64,000 nt of DNA from JBHYDC01 sp051861205. GTDB taxonomy: Bacteria > Pseudomonadota > Alphaproteobacteria > Rhizobiales > Pleomorphomonadaceae. The DNA lies in NCBI GenBank assembly GCA_051861205.1, contig JBHYDC010000011.1, positions 98,146 through 162,145 of the forward strand, in the 5' to 3' direction. Numbering within the stretch: position 1 is the stretch's first letter; every line of letters starts with the position of its first letter. The translations under genes and the position numbers were made by a program. The notes under the pieces are model-generated. The model was given only the letters and a program-made list of their open reading frames with translations. It was not told the DNA's origin and did no database searches. Positions 44,714 through 52,478 of the stretch are shown here, in pieces.

Positions 44714-45499
44714 TCAGTCGATGATGTGATAGCCGCCGTCGACGTAAAGCACCTGTCCGGTGATCAGGCGCGTGGCGTCGTGAGCAAGGATCGCGGTTGC
44801 CACGCCGACATCGTCGATGCTGACAAGCTCGCGCGTGGGCGACTTCACCTTCGCCTTTTCAAGCAACGAGTCGAATTCGGGAATGCCCGATGCAGCTCGT
44901 GTTGCAAGCGGACCCGGCGAAATCGCATGAACGCGGATGCCCTTGGGCCCGAGTTCGGCCGCCATATACCGCACCGCGCTTTCAAGCGCCGCCTTGGCGA
45001 CGCCCATGATGTTGTAATTCTCCACCACCATCTGCGAGCCGTAGAAGGTCATCGTGAACAGGCTGCCGCCGTTCTTCATCAGCGGTTCGGCCAGATGCGC
45101 CATGCGCAGGAACGACCAGCAGGATACCTCCATGGTCGCCAGAAAACCCTCGCGCGGGGCGTCGACCACCCGGCCGGCCAGCGTATCCCGAGGCGAAAAC
45201 GCGATCGAATGGACGAGGAAGTCGAGTTCGCCCCAGGTGTCCGCGATCCGCTCGAACACCGCTTCAAGCTGGCCGGGCACGGCCATGTCCATCGGCATGA
45301 AGATCGGCGCCTCAAGCTCCCGCGCCAGCGGCTCGACATGGGGCTTCGCCTTGTCATTGAGATAAGTGACGGCAACCTCGGCCCCGAAGGCGCGAAACGC
45401 CCTGGCGCACCCCCATGCGATCGACCGATCGTTCGCGATGCCCACGATCAGGCCCTTCTTTCCGTCCAGGATCTTGGCTTTCGCGGTGGGGATAGCCAT
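44714..45499 (-). CDS. Second enoyl-ACP reductase, FabI-type
   Basis: A 261-residue FabI paralogue with GIANDRSIAWGCARAF, HSIAFSPRDTLAGRVVD, YGSQMVVENYNIMGVAKAAL (catalytic Tyr and Lys) and SPGPLATRAASGI. It keeps all catalytic residues but differs from the 9180-9998 copy through most of its length. It follows ackA by 21 bases with GGAG before the ATG, so it belongs to a pta-ackA-fabI operon that recurs in alphaproteobacteria. It may serve a special acyl chain, provide inhibitor tolerance, or link acyl-phosphate chemistry to lipid synthesis; none is shown by sequence. Confidence 0.9.
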   Translation of the reverse strand: MAIPTAKAKILDGKKGLIVGIANDRSIAWGCARAFRAFGAEVAVTYLNDKAKPHVEPLARELEAPIFMPMDMAVPGQLEAVFERIADTWGELDFLVHSIAFSPRDTLAGRVVDAPREGFLATMEVSCWSFLRMAHLAEPLMKNGGSLFTMTFYGSQMVVENYNIMGVAKAALESAVRYMAAELGPKGIRVHAISPGPLATRAASGIPEFDSLLEKAKVKSPTRELVSIDDVGVATAILAHDATRLITGQVLYVDGGYHIID

Positions 45500-45520
45500 G
45501 TCGCGGTCTCCAGGTGGGGA

Positions 45521-46708
45521 TTACGTGCGAGCTGTTTTTTCAAGAAGCGCCAGCGTGTGCCGGGCGATCATCAGTTCCTCGTCCGTCGGCACCACGAACA
45601 TCGCGATACGGCTCGAATTTGCCGAGATGCGACTTGCGCCGGCCTCGTTCGCCGCCGGGTCGAGCACGGCTCCGAGCCAGCCCAGACGTTCGGCGATGCG
45701 CGCGCGGATGGCGGGAGAATTCTCGCCGACGCCGGCGGTAAACACGAAGGCGTCGAGCCCGCCGAGCGCCGCTGCCATCTGCCCGGCGTAGAGTGCGGTG
45801 CGATGCACGAAATGGTCGATGGCGAAGGCGGCCTGCGGATCGTCGCTCGCCAGCAACTCCCGCATATCGTTGGAAATGCCGGAGAGACCGAGAAGCCCGC
45901 TCTCCTTGTAAAAGAGGTTTGAAACCTCCCCCACCGTCATCCCCCGCTGCCCGATGAGATAGAGCACGATGCCCGCATCGATCTGGCCGGGGCGCGTGCC
46001 CATGGGCAGGCCGTCGAGCGCGGTGAAGCCCATGGAACTCTCGATGCTCCGCCCGCCCGCGATCGCGCACATCGACGCGCCGCTGCCCAGATGCGCCACG
46101 ATCACCCGGCCGCCCGCCACCTCGGGGGCGATGCTGGCAAGCCGTTCCGCCACGTATTCGTAGGACAGGCCGTGAAAGCCGTAGCGCCGCACTCCGTCGT
46201 CGTAGTAGCGGCGCGGCAGCGCGTAGTGGTCCGCCACCGCCGGATGCCCCCGGTGAAAGGCGGTGTCGAAGCAGGCGATCTGCGGCACGTCGGGATTGAT
46301 CTCCATCGACGTCCGGATCGGCGCGAGGTTGTTGGGCTGATGCAGCGGCGCCAAATCCTGATACGCCGCAAGCCTTTGAAGCACCGCCTCATCAATGCGA
46401 ACCGGGTGCGCATAGTCCGGCCCGCCGTGCACCACCCGGTGGCCGATCGCGACAAGCTCGATGCCCTCCAGGCTGCGGAGCCACGTCCGCGTTTCGCGGA
46501 TCGCCGCCGGCAGGTCGGGGATCGCATCCTGAGTGAAGGTCCGGTCGACAAGAACCTTGCCGTCCGGCGTGCTCGCCCGGAGGCGCGGCCGGGTGCCGAC
46601 GCCGTCCATCTGCCCGCGCAGCCGGCGTTCGAGCGTCCCGCCTTGAACGTTGAAGATCTGAAACTTCAGGCTCGATGAGCCGGCGTTGACGACGAGGATC
46701 GCTTGCAT
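45521..46708 (-). CDS. ackA: Acetate/propionate kinase
   Basis: A 395-residue acetokinase family enzyme interconverting acetyl-phosphate and acetate with ADP/ATP. It has VVNAGSSSLKFQIF (phosphate loop), HRVVHGGPDY, CFDTAFHRGHP, RRYGFHGLSYEYV, VAHLGSGASMCAI, the stretch MGFTALDGLPMGTRPGQID and VFTAGVGENSP. ATG 46708 lies four bases after the pta stop, with GGAG upstream; an in-frame start at 46738 would fall inside pta. Confidence 0.94.
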   Translation of the reverse strand: MQAILVVNAGSSSLKFQIFNVQGGTLERRLRGQMDGVGTRPRLRASTPDGKVLVDRTFTQDAIPDLPAAIRETRTWLRSLEGIELVAIGHRVVHGGPDYAHPVRIDEAVLQRLAAYQDLAPLHQPNNLAPIRTSMEINPDVPQIACFDTAFHRGHPAVADHYALPRRYYDDGVRRYGFHGLSYEYVAERLASIAPEVAGGRVIVAHLGSGASMCAIAGGRSIESSMGFTALDGLPMGTRPGQIDAGIVLYLIGQRGMTVGEVSNLFYKESGLLGLSGISNDMRELLASDDPQAAFAIDHFVHRTALYAGQMAAALGGLDAFVFTAGVGENSPAIRARIAERLGWLGAVLDPAANEAGASRISANSSRIAMFVVPTDEELMIARHTLALLEKTART

Positions 46709-46712
46709 GGCG

Positions 46713-47690
46713 CTACTCCGCCGCGATCGGCAGCACACGCCGCCGCGCCGCTGCGTAGAGGGACGCCACCGCGCATGACGCCATCCGCGTGCGTACGCTG
46801 TCCGCGCGCGATGTCAGCACGATCGGCACGCGCGCGCCGAGCACGATGCCGGCGGCGTCGGCATGGGCCAGGAACGTCAGGTTCTTCGCCAGCATGTTGC
46901 CGGCTTCCAGATCCGGCACGACCAGAATTTGCCCCCGCCCGGCCACCGGCGAGTCGATTCCCTTGATCTCAGCCGCCTCCGGGCTAATCGCGTTGTCGAA
47001 CGCCAATGGGCCGTCCAGCACGCCGCCGGTGATCTGGCCGCGCTCGGACATTTTGCACAGCGCCGCCGCCTCGATCGTCGAGGGGATCTTGGACGTCACG
47101 GTTTCGACCGCGGACAGGATGGCGACGCGCGGCTCGCCAAGGCCGATGCCGGCGAAGAGGTCGATCGCGTTCTGAATGATGTCGCGCTTGTCGTCCAGCG
47201 TCGGCGCAATGTTGATCGCCGCGTCGGTGATGAACAGCGTGTCGGGATGTCCCGGCACGTCCATCACGAAGACATGGCTGATCCGCCGGCCCGTTCGCAG
47301 CCCGGTCGCGGACGCAGCGACTTCGCGCATAAGCTCGTCGGTGTGCAGACTGCCCTTCATCAAAAGCTCGCCGCGCCCCTCGCGGATCAGCGCGACCGCT
47401 TTGCTGGCCGAAGCATTGCTGTGCGGCTGATCGACGATCTCGACGCCGTCCAGCGACAAGCCGCACTCCCGCGCAACGGCGCGGATTTTCGCTTCCGGCC
47501 CGACCAGAATCGGCACGATCAACCTCGCCTCGGCCGCCTCCATCACGCCCCTGAGCGAGGTCTCGTCGCAAGGGTGGGCCACCACGGTCACGGCCGGGGG
47601 GATCTTTTGCGCCTCGGCGATGAGGCGGTCGTACTTGGAATGCTGGGCCTCGGCTTTGGCTTGGGACTTGGGCTTGGGCGCATCCGACAT
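46713..47690 (-). CDS. Phosphate acetyl/butyryltransferase
   Basis: A 325-residue transferase moving an acyl group between CoA and phosphate. The PTA_PTB domain is recognised by TVVAHPCDETSLRGVMEAAE, MKGSLHTDELMREV, SHVFVMDVPGHPDTLFITDA, GPLAFDNAISPEAAEIKGI and ILVVPDLEAGNMLAKNL. The related genes in this cluster elsewhere often carry a MaoC-type hydratase domain in front; here only a 15-residue lysine-rich N-terminus precedes the transferase. Acetyl versus butyryl specificity is unresolved. AAGGAGG precedes the ATG. With ackA it forms an acyl-CoA to carboxylate route yielding ATP. Confidence 0.88.
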   Translation of the reverse strand: MSDAPKPKSQAKAEAQHSKYDRLIAEAQKIPPAVTVVAHPCDETSLRGVMEAAEARLIVPILVGPEAKIRAVARECGLSLDGVEIVDQPHSNASASKAVALIREGRGELLMKGSLHTDELMREVAASATGLRTGRRISHVFVMDVPGHPDTLFITDAAINIAPTLDDKRDIIQNAIDLFAGIGLGEPRVAILSAVETVTSKIPSTIEAAALCKMSERGQITGGVLDGPLAFDNAISPEAAEIKGIDSPVAGRGQILVVPDLEAGNMLAKNLTFLAHADAAGIVLGARVPIVLTSRADSVRTRMASCAVASLYAAARRRVLPIAAE

Positions 47691-47714
47691 GACAATGCCT
47701 CCTTGTCTTGATGG

Positions 47715-50015
47715 CTAACCGGGCCGACGCCCACGACTTGGATGAGAGGTTGTCCCCCGCGTATCGCTCACCGAGGCAGCGGCAGACCGCCGTCCGCCAA
47801 CCGGGATCGGGGTCGGCGTTTCGCGCTCGGCTTCAAGGTCGAACAGGGCCTCGATACGGGAGAGCCGGTTGGCTCGTTCTCCGGTGATCTCACCGCGCGC
47901 GCTGAGCAGACCTTCGAGCGTGTCGAACAGTCGCTGCCTGGCCGGTCTTTCCTGCGGGAGCATCTGCGGGATGGCGGCCAGCGCCGCCTTCTCGTCGATC
48001 AGCAGCATGAAATACTGGTCGCGGATCATCGCCTTGAAGTCGAGGAGCGGCAGCCGCGTCTTCTCCGGCTGCGCGGCGCGAAGCCGCTTGATCGCGGCGA
48101 AACCGCGCTCGTCGACCTCGTTCTTCGCCAGCCCGATGTAGATGAGCGACCGGGCCAACGCTTCCCGCGCCTCGCCCTCCCCCATGCGCGAGCGCAGCTC
48201 CTCGATCTGCTTCTCGACGAGCGAGGCATGCGCCAAACTCTGCGCCGCCTTTCGCGCCGGCCGCTGCGACTTCGGGTCGACGCCGAACGCGACTTGCAGC
48301 GCCGGCAGGCCGTAGATCGCCTGGAACGTCCGTTCCGAGGCCCGCTCCATCATGACACGCCAACCGTCGAGAGCATCGACGATTTGCCGCGAGACCTGCT
48401 CCTGGAGGGCCACCATCGAATTGTCGGGCGAAACCGGCCGCCGGTCGGCCTTGACCCTTTCGGCGGCTGTCTCGATCCATCGCATAAAGGGGTTGGCCTT
48501 ACCGAAAACGTCGTCCTGAAGCCGCAGTGGATGCATCTCTCGCATCGTTTTTGCGACAAACGGGTTCGCCATCGCGCGGATCACAGGCTGTGCGAACGCT
48601 CGGTACAGTGCGAGGTTGATTTCCGAAACGCGCGCGGCGGTGGCAAAGCGGCGGTCATCCTCAAGGGTGTTGCCGCCGAGCGCGCGGATGTCGTCGAGCG
48701 TGCGCGCCTCGCAGCGCATCACCCAGTTGCCGGTCACCAGATCCGGGTTCGCGTCCGCCTCCCCGATCGGCGAGAGCACCGCCTCGTAGAGCCCCGGCGG
48801 CAACACCTCAATCAGGTCGATGTTGCTGGCGAACTCGTCGTGTTCCTTGCGCGCCACGCTGGCCGACACGAAGATGCCGAGATGCCCGACGGTCTCGTGG
48901 ATCGTGTAGACGATGGTTTGGCCCTGCCTGCGGATATCGGCGACGCTATCGTAGAGGTCGAGGATCCAGTCCAGCGCCTGCTGCGGCGGCGTGATGTTGT
49001 CGCCCTTCGAGCAGAACACCACGATCGGCGAACGGATATTGCGCAGGTCGATCGACGTGCCGTCCTCTGTCCGGATCTCGCCGGCCGCCAGCTTATTGCC
49101 CACGAACAGCTCGTCGACGATGAACTGCATCTCCTCGGCATTCAGCGAGACATGGCCGCCCCACCAGCGCTCGAAGCCGAGATAGCGCTCGGCCTCGGTG
49201 TCGGCCTTGGACCAGAGATTGTAGGGCTTCGACCACAGCGTGTTGGCCGGGTTCTGATTTTCGAAATTCTGCACCAGCCATGCGCCGTCGAAAACGCCAT
49301 TACCCAGATCGCCAAGCAGCGTGGAAAGCCAGCTACCGCCGAGCAGCCCGCCGGAGTAGCGCATGGGATACTGACCTTGAACGCCCGCCCAATAAGACAG
49401 CGGCGCTCCCGCGATGATGATCGGTCCGAACAGCTCCGGCCGAAGCGCAGCCAGCATCATCACCGCCCAGCCCGCTTGGCAATTGCCGATCACGCAGGGC
49501 TTGGCCTCGGCCTCAGGGTGTCGTTCGATCACTATTTCCAAAAACCGCGCTTCGGCCCGCACGATATCCAGAATGGTTTGCCCCGGAACCGGATCGGGCA
49601 GGAACCCGACGAAATAGCAGGGATGCCCCGCCCGGAACGCGACGCCGATCTCGCTGTCGGCCTTGAAGCCGCCGATGCCCGGCCCGTGGCCGGCCCGGGG
49701 ATCCACGACCACGAACGGCCGCTTGGTCTCGTCGATCTCGACGCCGGCGGGCGGCTTGATCTGCGCCAGAATGTAGTTGACCGGCCGCTCCAGCGTGCGC
49801 CCGTCGCAGATCAACCCAGCCTCGTAGGAGAGCACGTTTGGGGCGATCTTCGCGGCCTGTTCCTCGTTCTGCACGCTGCGCTTGCGCATCACGTCCAGCG
49901 TCAGCAAGCCGCGTTGCCATGCGTCCACTTGATACGCGAAGATGTCGATGAGGGTCGGCGGCGCCTTCCAGAGCGAGCCCGCGTTCGCTGCGGCATCGGC
50001 TGTCCGTGCGGCCAT
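47715..50015 (-). CDS. DUF3141 protein, PHA-synthase-like alpha/beta hydrolase
   Basis: A 766-residue protein of the DUF3141 family. The first half is an alpha/beta hydrolase related to polyhydroxyalkanoate synthase: the nucleophile elbow is IGNCQAGWAVMM with Cys at about residue 179, and the matching Asp (CSKGDNITPP, about 339) and His (TVGHLGIF, about 378) are present. The second half is helical, charged and unlike PhaC. Its reaction is not known to me; acyl transfer from CoA or phosphate is plausible given pta and ackA next door. ATG 50015 follows AAGGAG. The C-terminal 25 residues are disordered. Confidence 0.85.
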   Translation of the reverse strand: MAARTADAAANAGSLWKAPPTLIDIFAYQVDAWQRGLLTLDVMRKRSVQNEEQAAKIAPNVLSYEAGLICDGRTLERPVNYILAQIKPPAGVEIDETKRPFVVVDPRAGHGPGIGGFKADSEIGVAFRAGHPCYFVGFLPDPVPGQTILDIVRAEARFLEIVIERHPEAEAKPCVIGNCQAGWAVMMLAALRPELFGPIIIAGAPLSYWAGVQGQYPMRYSGGLLGGSWLSTLLGDLGNGVFDGAWLVQNFENQNPANTLWSKPYNLWSKADTEAERYLGFERWWGGHVSLNAEEMQFIVDELFVGNKLAAGEIRTEDGTSIDLRNIRSPIVVFCSKGDNITPPQQALDWILDLYDSVADIRRQGQTIVYTIHETVGHLGIFVSASVARKEHDEFASNIDLIEVLPPGLYEAVLSPIGEADANPDLVTGNWVMRCEARTLDDIRALGGNTLEDDRRFATAARVSEINLALYRAFAQPVIRAMANPFVAKTMREMHPLRLQDDVFGKANPFMRWIETAAERVKADRRPVSPDNSMVALQEQVSRQIVDALDGWRVMMERASERTFQAIYGLPALQVAFGVDPKSQRPARKAAQSLAHASLVEKQIEELRSRMGEGEAREALARSLIYIGLAKNEVDERGFAAIKRLRAAQPEKTRLPLLDFKAMIRDQYFMLLIDEKAALAAIPQMLPQERPARQRLFDTLEGLLSARGEITGERANRLSRIEALFDLEAERETPTPIPVGGRRSAAASVSDTRGTTSHPSRGRRPG

Positions 50016-50041
50016 GGTCTTCACTCCTTTTAGGGCGACGA

Positions 50042-50512
50042 TCAGTAGTTTTCAGGTTCCCAGTTCAGGAACAGCCCGACATCTCCGGGCACCCCGTCCG
50101 GGAAATTGATGATCATGGCTTTCAGCTTGTAACCCTTCGGCTTCACAGCTGCTGTGTAGCGGTCGTAAAGCTCCTTGGCCTTGCCCTGCAGGGTTTCCGG
50201 CCAATCCGGCTCGCCGTTGTTGATCGCCCGGCCGCCATCTGTGCACAGGCGCGATGGGAAGCTGTAGACCAGCGCCTCCAGCTTGCCCTCGCTGACCGCG
50301 TTGAGCACGATCCGGCGGATCATCTCGCGTTCTTTGTCCGACACGTGCTGGGTCATGAACTCGTCGGCGAGTTCCGCCAACTTCTTCTGCGCGGCGGACT
50401 TGGCGTCCTCCCGCTGCTTCATCAGCTCCATTTCCCGCGTCAGCACCGTCATGCGCAGATCATCCGCGCTCGGCACCACGCCGGCGGGGCTAGTTGTTGC
50501 TTGCTCCGGCAT
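50042..50512 (-). CDS. Conserved hypothetical protein upstream of DUF3141
   Basis: A 156-residue soluble protein. The N-terminal half is a charged helix (DDLRMTVLTREMELMKQRED, then AKSAAQKKLAELADEFMTQH). The second half begins with KEREMIRRIVLNAVSEGKLE and continues SFPSRLCTDGGRAINNGEPD, ending in a beta-rich stretch. No catalytic motif was found. AGGGAGA before ATG 50512 supports the start, though the frame is open to a TTG at 50578 overlapping the HlyD-like stop. It sits between the HlyD-like gene and DUF3141 and probably shares their transcript. I do not recognise the family. Confidence 0.7.
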   Translation of the reverse strand: MPEQATTSPAGVVPSADDLRMTVLTREMELMKQREDAKSAAQKKLAELADEFMTQHVSDKEREMIRRIVLNAVSEGKLEALVYSFPSRLCTDGGRAINNGEPDWPETLQGKAKELYDRYTAAVKPKGYKLKAMIINFPDGVPGDVGLFLNWEPENY

Positions 50513-50574
50513 ATCTCGTCTCCCTCTTCCCAGCCGTCGCGAACGGCCTGATTGCTCCAGTTGATTCCCATTGA

Positions 50575-51807
50575 TCAATGGCCTGAGAAGACTAAAACCT
50601 GCAAAGGCATAACGAGTGCCTTTATTCTCAAAATCATCGCGTGAACGAGGCCGACAGTATCGATGACATGCAGAGCAATACGATGCATCGTGCCCAATTC
50701 TTCCGAATGAAGTCGGTCATAGTTGCTTGTGTAGGCGTTGGCGATACAACTGCTTCCGGGAGGAAGTCCTTGCAATTCCCCTGCGAAAAGCGGCTCCAGC
50801 ATCACCAAAATCGTCCCCGGCTTGGCGACAAGCGACGGATCAAGCAACTGATCGGTCGGACGCACCTGCCCTGACGCAACGAAGTCCTGCACCTTGGTCA
50901 CAACCATCGGGATCACGGTAAAGGGCTTGGAGGTACAGACCATTTCGGCGATCATGCCGACCTTCATCACCTGCGCCTCGATCTGGTTGAAGCCGGCCTG
51001 AAACCCCAAGCGCCCGGCTTCCTCAGGGATCAGAATGCCGGCGGGCCGGGAGATCGGGTTGACGAAATCGCCTGGGCGCAACGCGAACTGTTCCACCCTC
51101 CCGTTCACGCCGGCATAGACGACCGTCTTGTCGAGTTCGACCTGGGCCTGCGCAAGCGCCGCCTCCGCGCTCGCCTTCTCAGCCGGGAGCAATGACGAGA
51201 TCTTCGCTTCGGCCGACTGCTGGTTCGCCCTTGCGGAAGCGACCCCCGCCAGCCGCCCGTCGGCAATGTTCTGCAATCGCTCCAGATCGCGCAGCGTCAC
51301 GGTATTCTCGTTGCGCTGCCGGAGTTCGGTCTTCGTCTCCAATTCGTCGAGCGCTTGCTGATAGGCACTCTCGGCCTCCTGGATCTTCGCCTCGCTCGCG
51401 GCAAGCTCCGATCGGGCGATGAGGATCGTTGACTCGACTTCCGCCACGTTCCGGCGAGCCGTCTCAACAGCAGCTCTCTGTTTGGCGTCGTCCATCCTGA
51501 ACAGCCGGTCCCCGGCCGTGATCTTGTCATTCATGTTGACGTAGACCTCGGCCACACGCCCCGATCCCTCGATCATGATTGGAATGGTTCGGAAGTAAGA
51601 GATGACCGAGGTCGTCGCGGGGTGATTGTAGAATATCAGCGTAATGAGCGACAAAGTCAGTAGTATGCACAAGGTAATTCCCCAGCGCAGCTCATACCAA
51701 ACCGAATAGAGCGTGATCTCCTGCCCGATCCGCTTGCCCTGAACAAAGCGGCGGATCAGAAAATCCGGCAGGATGGTCAGCATCGAGCACAGCATCAACT
51801 CGATCAC
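50575..51807 (-). CDS. HlyD-family membrane fusion protein-like
   Basis: About 410 residues. A cytoplasmic N-terminus with FLIRRFVQGKRIGQEITLYS leads into a transmembrane helix (about 50-72). A biotinyl-lipoyl-like half follows (GSGRVAEVYVNMNDKITAGD), then a long coiled-coil hairpin (about 115-225, alanine/glutamate-rich) and the returning beta-barrel (VYAGVNGRVEQFALRPGDFV). This is the adaptor fold of HlyD/EmrA proteins. No inner-membrane pump or outer-membrane channel gene is adjacent. The start is GTG 51807 or TTG 51828, both overlapping or near the stop of the preceding membrane-protein gene. Confidence 0.82.
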   Translation of the reverse strand: MIELMLCSMLTILPDFLIRRFVQGKRIGQEITLYSVWYELRWGITLCILLTLSLITLIFYNHPATTSVISYFRTIPIMIEGSGRVAEVYVNMNDKITAGDRLFRMDDAKQRAAVETARRNVAEVESTILIARSELAASEAKIQEAESAYQQALDELETKTELRQRNENTVTLRDLERLQNIADGRLAGVASARANQQSAEAKISSLLPAEKASAEAALAQAQVELDKTVVYAGVNGRVEQFALRPGDFVNPISRPAGILIPEEAGRLGFQAGFNQIEAQVMKVGMIAEMVCTSKPFTVIPMVVTKVQDFVASGQVRPTDQLLDPSLVAKPGTILVMLEPLFAGELQGLPPGSSCIANAYTSNYDRLHSEELGTMHRIALHVIDTVGLVHAMILRIKALVMPLQVLVFSGH

Positions 51808-51811
51808 GGGA

Positions 51812-52306
51812 TCACGCCCTTTCCCCAATCAGCTTGGGCCGAGGCTCCGGCTGCGACTCCGGACGAAGATCCGGCGGCGGCACGCCCATGTGTTGGATCG
51901 GCTCGATGAGTGGTTCTTGCGCCTGGACGGGCCCCTGAACCGGCGTTTCGCGGTCGCCCGCCATCTTTTCCAACGACTTCGCCATCATGATCATTGGCGT
52001 CAGGAAGTCGGGAATACTGACCATCGCGAGCAACAGCGCCGCGATCCAATAGACGTGCTCGTGCGTGAACAGAGCGAGCAACGCCAGCACCGCCACGATC
52101 TCGAACTGAACCTTGCTGGTGCGGTGCGCCATGCGCTCCGGCAGGGAATGCAATGTGAAATAGAAAACGCCGATCAACAGCACCATCAAAAGAAGAAATA
52201 CGCCCATCACCACCAGCAGAGTGTCCGTCTCTCCCGGAGCCGTGATGAACATCGGCAGGTGCCCCGTCGCCAATGGGTGCAAGGGATGCGCGGAAGGCGT
52301 TTCCAT
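51812..52306 (-). CDS. Small membrane protein paired with HlyD-like gene
   Basis: A 164-residue protein with two clear transmembrane stretches (about 30-51, LLVVMGVFLLLMVLLIGVFY; and about 70-100). They are separated by HSLPERMAHRTSKVQFEIVA and followed by a proline- and glutamine-rich cytoplasmic or periplasmic tail. Overlap or near-contact with the HlyD-like start suggests the two work as a unit. I know no function for it. Confidence 0.72.
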   Translation of the reverse strand: METPSAHPLHPLATGHLPMFITAPGETDTLLVVMGVFLLLMVLLIGVFYFTLHSLPERMAHRTSKVQFEIVAVLALLALFTHEHVYWIAALLLAMVSIPDFLTPMIMMAKSLEKMAGDRETPVQGPVQAQEPLIEPIQHMGVPPPDLRPESQPEPRPKLIGERA

Positions 52307-52478
52307 ATCTCACCATCATTCTTCAGCGTAATCTCGTGCGTTCAGGGCCAGCATTCTTCGCTTTGCACCCAAGCCCGCTCCTAGAGGCGCGGCCCCCGCA
52401 TAAGTCGCGGCAGGACGCCAACACCCCGCCCCACCGCGACCGTAGTGACCGGGGCGATGCCGAACCAGCGTGGCCGTG

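Noticed and set aside
47742..50033. 763-residue plus-strand open frame opposite DUF3141
   Set aside because: Long antisense frame caused by high GC at third codon positions; arginine-rich with no recognisable domain, while the minus strand has conserved catalytic motifs.
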